Positions 1 through 11,856 of a stretch of 64,000 nt of DNA are shown one piece after another; the first letter of the stretch is position 1; each line of letters begins with the position of its first letter. This stretch comes from Atkinsonella hypoxylon (Eukaryota > Ascomycota > Sordariomycetes > Hypocreales > Clavicipitaceae): contig JFHB01000052.1 of the NCBI GenBank assembly GCA_000729835.1, positions 62,001 through 126,000 on the forward strand. Reading direction: 5' to 3'. Below the pieces are notes generated by a model. The model was not told where the DNA came from. It worked only from the letters and a program-made list of their open reading frames with translations, and searched no databases. Position numbers and translations under genes: made by a program.

Positions 1-1305
1 GAACTAGAATTGAGGCGCCGCCTCTGCGCTGCTGGAGACAATGAGCCGGCGGCGCGAGGGCGCGAAAGTAGTGTCTTGGTCCCCAGAGACGTGATGGCGC
101 GTCTGCAGTGTCTTGCTGCCACTGTCAGCCGCATCGTTTCGCAGGGTTCGTTCTAAAACTCAGCCCGGATGATCAACCTGGCGAGATGGTTCGAACAATG
201 CCCTTGGCAAGCTGTCGTGTAACTTTCGAGAGCGTCGTCATGTGTTCGGTGCGGCAAGCGACGGTCCGACAAGCTGATCCGTGTGCTTCAGCAAGATGAA
301 CGGGATCAAACGAGGCTTTTCTTTTTGCCTTTCGCACGTCCTCATTGCCAGTTTTGCATTTTGCATTTTCGCTGAGGAGGTGGCGCGCGGGTGACACTTT
401 AATCCGAGCTCTCGGCACACACGGGGTTGGTGCTGAGTGCTGGATTAATCTGTCAATACCTTGGGTGGATTCTCACCAACCCGAATTTGTATGACGTCGT
501 CATCCGGAACGGTGGTTTCCTGCCCCAGTCTGCGACGTCTACGGAATAGAGCCGCACACATTGATACCAGCCCTTATTCTCGTGGAGCGCGGCATCCTGA
601 TTATCCCTTCAAGTGCGATAGGGCGTCAGCCAGGTCACGAATCAGCCTGTTGGCCAATGGAATAGCATTGAGGACGATAGTACATACTTGTACGAAGATC
701 TCACTAAAGTAAATGTACCGTGACATACTTGGAGCTAGAGGTTGATCCACGATAATAGTATAATCTGAGGTATCTCATGTGTATTGTGCGCAAGTGGAGC
801 CCATCAACCAGCTAGTTGCCGCCTTGCCGCACTCAACGGGACGTACGTACTGCCAAATCATTCGCCCTTATTTATGGTCAAACCGCGCAGCTGCGTAGAA
901 CGGAGGGCGGCTAGTGTGAGTAGTCACCATGTCAAAGATCGGGGGCCGGGGTGTGGGATAGCACGGCACTGGTTTGAAACAGTTTGCCAAGAGCTGGGCA
1001 GGCTTGGTATTTTCAGTCCTGTCCGATTGTTCCTATCACTGGTTGAAAAGTCTCGCTCTCTTTTTCATTGCTAGGTTCTTAGACTTGTCTTCCTCGGTAT
1101 TAATTTAGTCCTTTGCCGCCGTTTATTGCTTGCAGCACATCGGGCGTCCATTATTCTTCATTTACGAGCTGGGATATCGTGGGACGAGAACTTATCACCT
1201 GAAAGCCTCGCTGGCGAGACGAAAGCATTGCATGTAATACGTTGCTGGTCAATTCCCATTCCTTCCTGGACGCTCGTTCTCGTTCACAACCCGAAGTAAT
1301 ATACT
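1..1305. other. No gene recognised (left edge)
   Basis: Mixed-composition DNA with only short open frames on both strands. None has a recognisable motif, signal peptide or splice pattern that extends it. It probably holds the 5' region of the small membrane-protein gene to the right and flanking intergenic DNA of a gene outside the window. Confidence 0.5.
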
Positions 1306-1368
1306 TTGCATACTCAAATCCGTTATACTGGAGAGGCTGGCTTTAAAGGAGAGAGCGACGTCTTCAGA

Positions 1369-1635
1369 ATGGGCAATAATCTATCGTCCAAGTTTGAGCC
1401 CGACACCTCCAAGGATGTGCTCAGCCCAGCCGATCGGCATGCGGATATCCTGCTCGTTACTATCTGGGGGCTCGTTTTGAATTCTTGTGCCATGATATTC
1501 ACGGCATGCACCCTCATCGATCGTTGGAAGGGGCCTTCCGACAAGAAACGTATGGATGTAGGGTCGGTGCTGATGGCTTTGCTGTTGTCAACTGCGTGGC
1601 CGGTGGTGATGGCATACCTTTTGTTTAGTGGGTGA
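1369..1635 (+). CDS. Small two-pass membrane protein, function unknown
   Basis: An 88-residue protein starting MGNNLSSKFEPDT. The frame is open further upstream to an ATG at 1306 (109 residues), but that extra part is low in hydrophobic content and looks like leader, so the inner ATG is preferred. Two hydrophobic segments are clear: one around LLVTIWGLVLNSCAMIFTAC and one around VLMALLLSTAWPVVMAYLLF, joined by a charged loop rich in Lys, Arg and Asp. No enzyme motif is visible. The MGNN start could be an N-myristoylation signal (inference). The strong amphipathic layout argues for a real gene. There is no intron. It is unrelated in orientation to the CofD-like gene downstream, which is convergent with it. 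Confidence 0.55.
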   Translation: MGNNLSSKFEPDTSKDVLSPADRHADILLVTIWGLVLNSCAMIFTACTLIDRWKGPSDKKRMDVGSVLMALLLSTAWPVVMAYLLFSG

Positions 1636-1916
1636 TATCGGAGAGACAGGATGAGGACGAGAAACTCAGCCTGCGCGTTGAGGAAACGGGACATCAGGCC
1701 TTGATTCTCCTTCTCATGCTGAATTAATCGAACTTCTATGCGCCCCCGCTTTGTTTTTCTGGTGTGAGAGGAAGGATCTAAGCCGACGTCATATTAAATT
1801 CCGGGCAGGATAGGCTGGCTGGGCTGTTGCGATGGATATACACACATATTTCAACCCACACGGGTCCTCCACGTTCGATACTCGTTTATAGATCGATTAT
1901 AGCTTCTGAAATCAGA

Positions 1917-3447
1917 TCACCCAACGAGAGTATTTCTCCGGCTCCTATCAGGCCTGGCGTCTTTTCTCCCAACAATCGTCTCAAGCGTCTGTCCTAATGC
2001 CGTAGCATCATATCTGCCCCCGCGCCCATACTCGTCCTTGGGACCATACAGTCTCAGCGTATCTATGCCCAGTTTCGCAAACCTGGCCTTCTCCACGTTC
2101 GGGGACGTCGACGCCTCAAGATGAATGACATGCGTGACGTAGGAAGAGTACTCATCCTCATCTGGCGCCGGCCAACCTCTCGAGCTGGCACAGGCGTTCG
2201 CAATAGCAGCCACAAAGTCGAGCGCCGAGAACGGATTGTCTGAGGGTCCAGTTTCGCGATCTGTTGTGCCGTTCAGGATGAGAATCTTGTTTCGAACCAT
2301 GGGGCTGGCGATGGCTTCTCCAACACCTTTGAGGATTAGATTCGGTATCAACGAGGTGAATAGGGAGCCAATGCTGTATATGACCGTGCAGGAAGTCTGA
2401 ATGGCGTCTAGAACGCGGGGGTTGGCAGGGATGCGTATCTCTTGGCCATAGGGGTTGATGTACCATATCCTGTCGATCCGCGACGGGAGGTCCTCATCCT
2501 CCTCCTTGGAAAAGGCAATCGCCGGCCTTCTGAGCGCAGGTAGTGAGCCCGGAAGATTGGCGTCTTCGATCCGGTCGTGTTCCTCCGTTTCTTGGCTAGC
2601 CGACATGGCGGGCGTCTGCATGCCCGTCGTTGGAGCAATGACACCGACGCCTGGGACAGCAGCGGTAGGATAGCTCGGGTGCGAGATGTCATTCTGTCCC
2701 GTGATGACAGCTCCGTCCTGCAAGCCCGCGGCGATGTGGTGTGCAAAATTGGTGTTGATGGCAGGGAGAACAGAGATGCGATCGGGGACGGCGCAGATCG
2801 AACTCAGGAGATAGATGGCCGCTTCAAAGCTGCCCGTGAAGAGGCGCGCCCCGGTCAGGAAAAGGTTGCCGATGCTGGCTTTGGAAAAGTCGAACCGACT
2901 GCTGGGCCTCATGCGCTTGATGACCTCTAAGTTGAAGCTGTTCAAATACGAACGGATGAGCTCCCGTTTGGGCGATGAGATGTCAGTCCAGAGGGGGTGC
3001 GTTGCCTCGAGGATCTCGAACCATTCTGCCCGGGCTGCGTCGTAGGTCTTGGCAAGACGATGATTAAACAGGTGCTTGATGGCAATTGTTTCGGGCACAT
3101 TGTTATCCGGGATGAGCCTCACAAGTCGTGAGCGGACGTCACCGATTCCTGTGTGCACGAGTCAGATTCGCTCTGTTCTCAACTTGCCTTTGCGGTTAAA
3201 GTCGCCCCAGAAATCATCAAGTCGAGTCAAGCTTCACATACCGGGGCCACCAAACACGCGGATGATCTCACTTGTGCTGCCGCCATTGTCGGAAATGGGT
3301 ATCACGTAGCTCAGCGTCGTCTTGTTGGCCTCGCGTACGCGCTCAAACACGTCAACAAGATTATTGGCAGCGCTGCCTCCCGAAAATACAACGATGCCAG
3401 TGCGGCTTGCGGGTGTGGAAATGGGAGATGCGGGCTGCCGCGGCTGG

Positions 3448-3478
<31 letters not shown>

Positions 3479-3548
3479 ACGATGGTGTGCCGGAGCTGGG
3501 GGAGAGTGTAACGTGGAACGCGCTTTGTGATGTCGGATTGGATGCCAT
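1917..3548 (-). CDS. CofD/YvcK-like (UPF0052) protein
   Basis: Two exons, 3548-3242 and 3148-1917, joined across a 93-bp intron (GTATGT..CAG) give 512 residues. After a low-complexity N-terminus rich in Ser and Ala comes the nucleotide-binding start of the family: IVVFSGGSAANNLVD, then PISDNGGSTSEIIRVFGGPG. The splice joins GGPG to IGDVRSRL exactly as the family requires. Downstream lie the conserved region around residues 200-260 (SIGNLFLTGARLF, LPAINTNFAHHIAAGL) and the C-terminal part with YGPKDEYGRGGRYDA. Bacterial relatives are CofD (2-phospho-L-lactate transferase) and YvcK (a UDP-sugar-binding growth factor); the fungal proteins have no settled function, so no reaction is assigned. The gene looks intact and is probably a conserved housekeeping-type gene flanking the accessory region. 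Confidence 0.85.
3441..3480. repeat. Trinucleotide (CTG/GAT) microsatellite inside a coding exon
   Basis: A run of GCT/CTG triplets followed by GAT triplets lies in exon 1 of the CofD-like gene. On the coding strand it encodes a poly-Ser then poly-Ala stretch at about residues 23-35. It is a likely length-variable site. Confidence 0.8.
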
Positions 3549-3610
3549 TGAGTGAACAGCAACTGAGTGTGAGAAAAGTAAAGGGGTGAGTGAGACAGTG
3601 TGAGTGAGCG

Positions 3611-3725
3611 GTGATGAGTGATGAGTGATGAGTGATGAGTGATGAGTGATGAGTGATGAGTGATGAGTGATGAGTGATGAGTGATGAGTGATGAGTGATG
3701 AGTGGTGAGTGGTGAGTGGTGAGTT
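3611..3725. repeat. Heptanucleotide tandem repeat upstream of the CofD-like gene
   Basis: About 13 near-perfect copies of GTGATGA followed by degenerate GTGGTGA copies. It starts about 60 bp upstream of the ATG of the minus-strand CofD-like gene, so it lies in its 5' UTR or promoter. The unit is not a multiple of three and the tract is not coding in any sensible frame. Confidence 0.9.
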
Positions 3726-3774
3726 GTGAGAGGCGACGAAGACACGTGAGAGTGAAAGTGAAAGTGAAGTTCAA

Positions 3775-4725
3775 GTGAAACCTACTGTGTGTATCTTAAT
3801 ATGTCTGCTCCTCCGCCCGGTCCAGATGTGTCGTTGTTGACTGTGACGGTATTGAGCCCTGCTTATTCAGTGCTGCCTTTGAATCGTTCAGAATAAACTA
3901 CGCAGCAGAATCACCTAGTGTAATTTGCCCGAGCTTGAGCAAAGGTGGCTTCAGCTGCCCTCTCCACCTGATGCAGTCGCTTTGGAGCACGGTGCATTTG
4001 CATCACAGACCAGACTGTGACAAGATGCTCTGCGCCTCCAAGCCCGCTGTAGAGTGACATCGTGGCAACCAACTGGCAACTAGACATATTTTCGACGCTT
4101 TAAAGGTCCTCTAACGCTCAATCGCCCTGAACTTAGCTGCGCCTCTGTGACTTGACCGCCAGGGTGGACCTGACCATTATCAGCACGTGGATTGAACCAA
4201 AAGTTAAACCGCTTACTGAATTGAATGCTTGATGGATAAGCAACTGGACAACTCTTCAATGACACTCTCCCAACAACATCGGAGATGGGATACTCAAATC
4301 GGGCCAAGCTCAAACCCCAAGGTGGCATCGAGAAAGAAATACCCATATCATCATGACCCCCGCAATGCATCTCAAAAAAAAAAAAACAAGAACGGGCTGG
4401 AACGGGCTAGTGCCGCGATTCTTCCATCCAACAGTCCTGAATGGACGACATCATGAGACGTAAGACCCCACGACATACGTCAGAGGGGAAAAAACCCGTT
4501 CATGACGTGATATCTTTGCCGATCCCAATGTATCAACTACTGAGCTGCCGTTGTAGCTTATTAATGATAACATTTAGCCGGGAGCTCCCGGAGGCGCCGC
4601 AAAATTAACTTAAAAGCAAGCAAGGACCCTGGGCATCCGCGGCGTTGTGTCCAAAGGAGGCACAAAAAAAAAAGGCAAGATTATAGCGGCTGTTCCATAG
4701 TCCCTTCTCTGCCTTACATCATATC
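3775..4725. promoter_or_regulatory. Divergent intergenic region between CofD-like and MDR genes
   Basis: No coding sequence recognised. A minus-strand open frame at 4080-4370 has no supporting motif. This stretch must contain both promoters of the two divergent genes; short poly-A runs lie at 4374-4386 and 4662-4672. Confidence 0.5.
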
Positions 4726-5935
4726 ATGGCTCAGAACATCCCCAAAGCCACCAAGCAGTGGAACGTCTCTTCTCATGACGGTAAGGAGGGCTTCGACGCC
4801 CTCAAATTCTCAGAGCAGGTGATTCCCGAACTGGGACATAGCGAGGTCCTTGTCAAACGTGGGTGCATAGTACCAGTGACACTCAATCGACAATGTGCTG
4901 ACCTGCTGCACGAATAGTCCACGCTGCTTCGCTTAATGTGAGATAAACCCCATGATTGTTTCGAACGGGCTTGATCAGGGTACCAAGTCTGCATGAGCTA
5001 ATGCTGACCTCTATGCTTCACAGTACCGCGACCTCATAATTCCCCAAGGCAAATACCCTTTTCACGTCTTAGACAACGTCATTCCCGGATCAGACGGTGC
5101 CGGGACAATCATCGCCGTCGGCAAGCAAGTGACGCGCTTCAAGCCTGGCGACAAGGTGGTCACTCTTTTCAGCCAAGAACATATCGGTGGTCCTCTGACG
5201 CAGACAAGTGCTAACTCTGGCCTTGGCGGTTCACGAAATGGCACTTTCCGATCTGTCGGTGCCTTCAATGAACAGGGCCTCGTCCGGCAACCATCTAACC
5301 TCACCGATATTGAGGCGTCCACCTTATCTTGTGCCGGCGTCACCGCGTGGAATGCCCTGTACGGCGCGACTGACTACCATGTCGCCCCTGGACAATGGGT
5401 CCTCACCGAAGGCACCGGAGGCGTTAGCATCTTCGCTCTGCAGTTCGCCAAAGCAGCCGGCGCCAGAGTCATCGCGACAACCGGATCAAACGACAAGATC
5501 GAGCTTCTGGAGAAGCTTGGTGCCGACCACATCATCAATTACAAGGAGAATCCCCAATGGGGAGAAGAAGCCAAGAAGCTGACTGGCGGAGTTGGCGTCG
5601 ACCACGTCGTCGAGGTTGCGGGCCCCAAGTCAATGGAGCAAAGCTTGAAGGCCATCAAGATCTCTGGCATTATTACGATTATTGGTTTCGTCGGAGGCTA
5701 CACCAAGGATCAGCCTGGCTTCATTGAGTGCCTGAAGAACCTCTGCACCACGAGAGGCATTCTGGTTGGGAGCAGGCAGCACATGGAGGACATGTGCCGG
5801 GCCATTGAGGCTAATCCCGACAACCTGAGGCCAGTCGTGGATCCAAAGGTGTTCGATTTGGAAAGAGTTAAGGAGGCGTATGAGTATCAGTGGTCTGGTC
5901 AGCATTTCGGCAAGGTCTGTGTGCAGATTGCATAA
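4726..5935 (+). CDS. Zinc-independent MDR oxidoreductase (quinone oxidoreductase/alcohol dehydrogenase-like)
   Basis: Three exons, 4726-4858, 4918-4937 and 5024-5935, give 354 residues. The middle exon is only 20 nt; with it the N-terminus reads VKLHAASLNYRDLIIPQGKY, the usual GroES-like fold of the medium-chain dehydrogenase/reductase family. Next come PGSDGAGTIIAVG (catalytic domain) and GTGGVSIFALQFAKAAGARV (Rossmann nucleotide-binding loop), then GADHIINYKE and VDHVVEVAGP. The Cys ligands of the catalytic zinc and the four-Cys structural zinc loop of true alcohol dehydrogenases are absent. The protein is therefore more likely an NADPH-dependent quinone or enone reductase. It probably acts in the cytosol; the substrate cannot be told. 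Length is normal for the family, and no cluster relation to neighbours is visible. Confidence 0.88.
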
Positions 5936-6330
5936 CCTCATGTGATGGAGATGATTGAAGGGCGGAGAAAAAATCCAGGTAGGAAAAGGAAGGTGCGACG
6001 TAACTGCATGTCGCAATATGTAGTGCTAATCAAGAGCATGGACTTCATACCCGACGTCCAAATAAGGATCTGCATTTGCAGTATGCGATTGCCGTCTAGT
6101 AAACTCAGTTCTGCACAGCTGGATGAAGGTAGAACGCTAAGTATTTGCCTTTTGAAACGCCACGAAAATTCATTAGCCTATTTATCCCATAACAACTCGT
6201 CTCTGCGTCTGAATAGACTTCAATCATTTCCTTTCTTGCTACTAAACATTCATTCCTCAATGTATGCCACTCTGCACGTAAGGCACAGGTTGAACGTGCC
6301 GCACGTACTTGACTTCCACACTAAGTGTAA
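5936..6330. other. Intergenic, convergent 3' ends
   Basis: Between the 3' ends of the MDR gene and the GPI-protein gene. Open frames here are short and lack motifs. Confidence 0.5.
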
Positions 6331-6726
6331 CTACAAAAGAGCGGCTAGGGCAGCGAACAAGCCACCAAGAATACCCGAGACAGCGTACACGTTGACGGCA
6401 GCTCCGGCGGTCACAGTGATTGAAGGGGTAGAGGTAGGGGAAGTGCTGTTTGAAGCCCAGATGCTGTTGGGGACCGAAGTAGCGGTAATATTTGTGATGG
6501 GTACACTGATGGTCGATAGAGCGACGTCCGTGATGGTAGCCTGAGTTGTAGATGTCCCGGTCTCTTCGACTGTAGAAGAAGTAGGCTGAGAGATAGTCAC
6601 CGTGTCAGTCTGACTAGTAGTATCGCCAACCGTGGATGTAGAAACATCACGTTTAACAAAGCCTGGTGCGTCAAGAATGCTGGCTAGCGAGCCGGTGGCC
6701 ACAGCGAGGATGACAAGGCCCTTCAT
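6331..6726 (-). CDS. Ser/Thr-rich GPI-anchored cell-wall protein
   Basis: A single-exon 131-residue protein. The open frame extends upstream to 6777, but the start MKGLVILAVATGSLAS at 6726 begins a clear signal peptide and is chosen. A KR dipeptide (APGFVKR, about residues 22-28) follows as a likely KEX2 site. The centre is almost wholly Ser, Thr and Val, as expected for heavy O-mannosylation. The C-terminus ends in a hydrophobic tail (VSGILGGLFAALAALL), preceded by small residues suitable as a GPI attachment site. No catalytic domain is present, so a structural role at the cell surface is inferred. Similar short proteins are common in filamentous ascomycetes and poorly conserved. Confidence 0.75.
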   Translation of the reverse strand: MKGLVILAVATGSLASILDAPGFVKRDVSTSTVGDTTSQTDTVTISQPTSSTVEETGTSTTQATITDVALSTISVPITNITATSVPNSIWASNSTSPTSTPSITVTAGAAVNVYAVSGILGGLFAALAALL

Positions 6727-6777
6727 GGTGTTAGATTTTTGTTTCACTCCAAAGGCACGTGTAGTAAACGACAACAA

Positions 6778-7906
6778 ATGATGGACTAAGAATCAGCCTG
6801 GGTGTGTTGAATATAATGGAAATAGATGTTTATTTCCGAGGAACATAGACTTGATTAAAAGCAGGTCAACACCAATTTATATATATCACTCCTGTCAGGC
6901 TAGCTGCTCTCAACACGTCACGATCTTTGGCCCCCGAAAGCCAAGAATAACTATCGCAAAACATAGCCTCTTTTGAATCCAGCCTTCTCGTTTCCATGTG
7001 CCTCGTTATTCTATCGCTATCAGCCGAGTCAAGTCATGATCGTGTAGTGTAAAAGAGGCGTTCTTAATCAGCCCCAGCTCCAGGGCAGCCTCGCGGGACG
7101 GCAACGTGCGTTCAGATTCAGCGCCACCTACCCGCCTATGTCCCGCAATCGGAGGCCTCGACGAATCTACAGAGCCGCGGACTTGTGAACCAGGACGGCG
7201 AGTGCATTTAGTGTCACACTAGATGCATTGTCGGCCAACGGTTGGGGCCGACGCAAGCCTCGTGTCAGGATTTGTTATCTCGGGTTACGTGGCGACGGAG
7301 AGCCAGCTGATGGAATGTGCTTGAAGAAGAAAACTAATGGCTGGATACAAGGACGTCTGCAAATCATTACACTGTGCGACTATTTCGCAGCCATGAATAC
7401 TGTTCTGTGAGAGCACAAATCGTGCTGTTCTTGGGAAACCCACGTTGAGGGGACAACACCGGTGGAAAAAGCTCATTTTCAGCCCAACACTTCGATGGGC
7501 ATCGAATTTCGTAATCGAGAAATGAAAATGCCGAAACTAACTACCTGATTCACACTTTGGGGTGGAACTCTCTCTCGTCCTTGAGGCTTACGGTAGCGCA
7601 CACGTAATGGATGGAGAAGAGGCTTGAAGTGGCTTGCATCTACCGGTCAGCATGCGAGGACGTAATCAGTAAAACAACAACTGTATCCCCGGAGATGGGT
7701 GGCTGAAATCATCATCGTTTCCACTTTCTATTAATATAAGCTATGCCGAGTTCCGTTAGATGCTGTGATTACACGTATAGACTATTGCCGAAAGCCATGA
7801 AGAAAATGCACAAAACAGCCAATGTAACCAAACTCCCACGATCCAAAATGCATCATAATATTAACTAAGGAATAAATTATTCATCAAGTCATCAACTCGG
7901 CTTAGC
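6778..7906. other. Intergenic, nothing recognised
   Basis: Contains only short open frames on both strands without motifs. It includes the promoter of the GPI-protein gene (minus strand) and the 3' flank of the cysteine-rich secreted protein gene. Confidence 0.5.
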
Positions 7907-8327
7907 CTAGCACTTCATGGACCAGGCTATCCAACCGGATGCACTATTGCAGCACTGGCCGGGGTAGCAGTCCTTCTTGCTAGCTCGAGAGCAAGCCTTG
8001 TCCTCGTACAAAGTGACTGTAGTGGGGAATTAGCTATTTTCCTAGGAAGGTCAATTCATCCTATCGGAATTTTCTCGAGCGATACGTACGGGTGCACCCA
8101 TTGTTTGTGTCGATGTTGAGAACCGAGTTGGCCGGGCTTCCATTGAGGCTCTTGCACTCGTTGGGACGAAAGTCGTCGTCGATAACTGTCCATACACCTT
8201 GGTTTTGCTTGGAGCAGCCTTCCTCCCCGTAGAGACGGAAATCAGCAACGTGCTTGTTTCGAATGGTGAGCGCGCTGGTGGAGCTAGCTAGAGCTACCAC
8301 ACTGGCGAGGAAGAGGCTGGCGTGCAT
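7907..8327 (-). CDS. Small cysteine-rich secreted protein (effector-like)
   Basis: Two exons, 8327-8090 and 8016-7907, joined over a 73-bp intron (GTACGT..ACAG) give 115 residues. The unspliced frame stops early and would lose half the cysteines; the spliced frame adds LTLYEDKACSRASKKDC and YPGQCCNSASGW before a terminal KC. The N-terminus MHASLFLASVVALASSTSA is a signal peptide. The mature part holds eight Cys, most of them in the last 60 residues, consistent with a disulfide-stabilised secreted protein. No enzyme motif is seen. Such proteins are typical of plant- or insect-associated fungi. Function is not assigned. Confidence 0.8.
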
Positions 8328-11059
8328 CGTGTAGATGAGGTATGAGATGGACCTGGTGTGGAAGTACGTGAGAGTCCGACCGAGAACGAAACTTCAAAAG
8401 GCTGTGTCTGAACAAGGTTGGGCGAATACTCTGTAGAGAATTTCTAACTAACAATATCCAGGAGGACCGGTAGCCCGCTATTTATACTCAAGCTTATCAA
8501 TACCAAGTTGCAAGTCTGAGCATCATGTGAACACTGCGAACAGCCGTGCCATCTCGCCATAGAGAAGCAAGCAAGCTGTACGCAGAGGATACGAAGTAAT
8601 CCGGCGCACTGCCAGAGTCTGCAGAGTCAGAATCGCCAGTGGATCCCATACGGGATCGGCGTGTAGCTAAGCTAATTCATGTATAAAAAGCACTTGCATT
8701 GTTGCACCGGCAAATACGAGCTCTCAATCATTCATTCGCACTGACCAGCAAGCGGCCATTCACACTTATTCTCCTCTTCAGCCGCCCCAGGAAATACGGA
8801 GAATAACTAATGCATCGAGACAATCGAGTCCGACGCTAAAGTCTCGTTTGTCTCGCGTGCTCATCGTGGCTGTGACTGCAGTAAACGCCGCGATGTGACG
8901 TCCGCGGGCTTGGATTAATGCAGCAATCACATGCTCAAGCGAACAAAAAAAAAAAAAGAGATGTCTGGAGTTATCGCAGAATACTATACTCCGAGTCATC
9001 GACTGCTTCTTCCTCTTCAATTGCAATTGCTAACTGATATCATACTAGCGCCCGCAGAGCATGTTAATTCCTTCACGGTATTATATGCAAGTGGCCTGTT
9101 TATTCACGCTTGTTGCCTGCTATCTAAGCCATTTGGAGAGTATCTATACGTCTAGAATCTTTGTTCCCTTTCGTATTACTTGCGGCGAAGAGGACACAGC
9201 CACAAGTGCCCAAACCTAGAATACACCGGTGGCACGGAAACATTGCTAGAAGGTTGGCGCCGGTGCGACCGTGCTTCGTTCAAAGAATTTGAGGTGATAC
9301 CCGTCAATACAAGGAATGATTCAAATACGACCCAGGATGGCCTATTGGCCCTTCAAGATTGTGTCGTGATAGTTTCGCTAATCTAGCCTGGGATGTTGCG
9401 ATATCATTTCAGTGTCCTCAAGCTGCATTTCTGGCAAGGTTGCTGCCAAGCAAAGAAGACTCGAGACGGAGATGCTTCATATATATTTGACGCATGGTAA
9501 GGCACACGTTGACAATCTTAATATATTGGCTTCCGCGCTCGCTCGGTCTCTCCGCACAAATCTATCAAAGCTTTAAGACACAATTCCCTTGCACTTCGGC
9601 GTCGAGCGGGTTGATTGCTCGGCTTTCACTCATCTGTGTCAGTATCGACAAAGGTTCACCTTACTACTACGTCGCGGTTTCATGCTCGATTTGACCATAA
9701 AGCTTCGACCGTTCGCTTAAATCATTGCCATGTAATCGCGCGCATTTGATATGCGAAGTGACAGGCCAATGCCCTAACGATAGTAAGTTCGATAATGCGA
9801 CTGCTGATTTAAGAGCATGCTTTTGGTATGCAGAGGGAAGAGCAGCTGAAGTTGGAACCACGAACGTGGCGAACGCCCTCTTGTCACGCTTTTTTGCAGG
9901 TCTGTCCAAGTCAAACAGCTAGTCGTGAGTTGTACGAGGGGCCTTTCGCGCCTCAAGTGTTTTACGAACAGTATGCTGTTCCGGCGAGGTGATGGCCAAT
10001 TCGCAATATTTGCTGGCAACTTTTCCATTAGCGCTACATCTGAACCAGGCCAGGACAGGCCCCAAAAAAAATCGATTTATGAACCATTACCTTAAACATC
10101 TTGCAGCAACTTTCCTTTAAACTGAATACGCATCGGCCATGAAAAAATATTCTGTATCCGAGCTTCGGGTTTAAGATCAACCTAATTGTTCTTGATGCTC
10201 TTCGGCCTTACTTCAATTCTATAGCTCCCGAGACGCGGGTAGATCAGATAATCAACCTCTAACACCTCAGCTTAAGTCAAGCGACGGCTGAATGACATGG
10301 AATGTTCATAATCTAGGATAGTAAGACACAGTTCTCGTTACATCTTTGTTCGATAATCAAGTATGCATAAGGCGCATCTAGGCAAGGCTGACAAGGCTGC
10401 CAAGGACCTCAATCCAGGGTTATCCGACCGCCTCAGAAGCAATCCAGGTGCCGGGATAGGGGCTTCCTCTCAACTATCCACCACCCAATATTGACAGATT
10501 TCGCCTATACATGGGCCATCAAGTCAGAAATTGAGTGAAGAGACTATTGTGATGCACAAATTGTGCATGCTTGATCGCGTGCAAGACATCACAAACAGCC
10601 GGGATGGTTATAGAAGACAGCCACGAGATGCAAGAGCACGACGAAGTTGAAACAAGATGTTCCAGATCTGAGCTAGACGGAGTACAGACACAATGAAGAT
10701 TTCACGAATGATAAAGCTGATCTTGTGAGGGGAATCACGCCAAATCTTTTCTTGTTATTTTACACTTTCATGTTCATATTTTACGTTACCTTTTGAGGAC
10801 TCGACGCCTTGCCCAACCTACTTACTTACTCGAGTGGACTTTTCAACTTCCGTGGCCAAGACTGCTACGCTCACATCTGGAAAATACTCCTCAAAGTGAG
10901 AAGAACTGGCATCCGGGAAGTAACGAAAGAGTCCTCAATTTAGTCCGTCCCTCGCTATTTGCGCTCCTACATGACTGTTCTTGCATCAAGCGACACCAAA
11001 GAATTGTCATACGAGGACTTTTAGACTATCTCGTAGACGGGTTGATTCCCTGCTCCTAG
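8328..11059. other. Gene-poor stretch
   Basis: AT-rich sequence with short open frames only (for example 9774-10028 minus and 10793-11059 plus), none showing a motif or splice-compatible extension. A poly-A run lies at 8944-8956. The first few hundred bases contain the promoter of the cysteine-rich protein gene. Confidence 0.5.
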
Positions 11060-11075
11060 TGCCCCTGAATTCAAG

Positions 11076-11700
11076 ATGAACTGCATTACGAACTGCCGGC
11101 AGGCTCTAATCGAGCATGTTACAACCAAGTTCCGCGTGCTAGCTTCAGACATGGTCCCTGATGAGAAGGGAAATCCAACTATGAAAGGCACGTAGAGAAT
11201 CTACGTCCAAAATCAAATAAAGATTTTTAACTGGTGATTGAAGGTTTCAACTCGGAGTCATTGCTAGCACGGAATCTAATCTATCTATAGGTAACGGACC
11301 TCCTGTACAATGACACATAGCCCGCGGACCATCAGCTAACGGATGAAAAAAAACCACTTGTTGTCCCCGAGAAGCCCACTTGCCGTACCACAGTGGTGAA
11401 TTTGGGGACACTGGTGCTGATCCAAAACCTGGCCTACCTCTTCTGATACGTCAAGGAAAGGCCGATGAAAGACGCCAATATCATGCGTAGGATGAAGAGC
11501 ATGACGACAATAATCAGAAATATGAGGACAAAGAGGCAGATTATGAAGAATACGAAGCCGAGTGTGATGATGATGAGTTTTCGGTCTCGTATTCAGACGA
11601 AAATGAAATCAGGAAGTCCCCCCACTACATGAAAACATGTTCGCAAAGGAGCTCAGGTGCAAGAACTCTTTAGTCTTAAAGTTAGGATATCGTGAAATTC
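11076..11700 (+). pseudogene. Relic of an unidentified protein gene
   Basis: Protein-like fragments appear in shifting frames: first MNCITNCRQALIEHV and FRVLASDMVPDEKGNP, then an acidic Asp/Glu/Tyr-rich segment near 11495-11640 (EEHDDNNQKYEDKEADYEE) followed by FSVSYSDENEIRKSPHYMK. Stops and frame changes separate them and no splice pattern restores one frame. Low-complexity acidic coding is unlikely to arise by chance in such AT-rich DNA, so a decayed gene is inferred. The family is not recognised. Confidence 0.3.
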
Positions 11701-11856
11701 GCCAACATTTATCTCACACGGGATAAGCTGACTTATGATGAAGCATCCTGACATGTTAAAGACCAACCGATATGTGCTACGACACTATTCTGCTCTGGCA
11801 ATAATAAAATCACCGAGTCCCGCTTACCAACATAACTTAGCCATAGGCGTACCAAA

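Noticed and set aside
3311..3774. Long His/Ser/Thr-rich frames across the heptamer repeat
   Set aside because: Pure translation of the GTGATGA array and in the wrong frame relative to the CofD-like gene.
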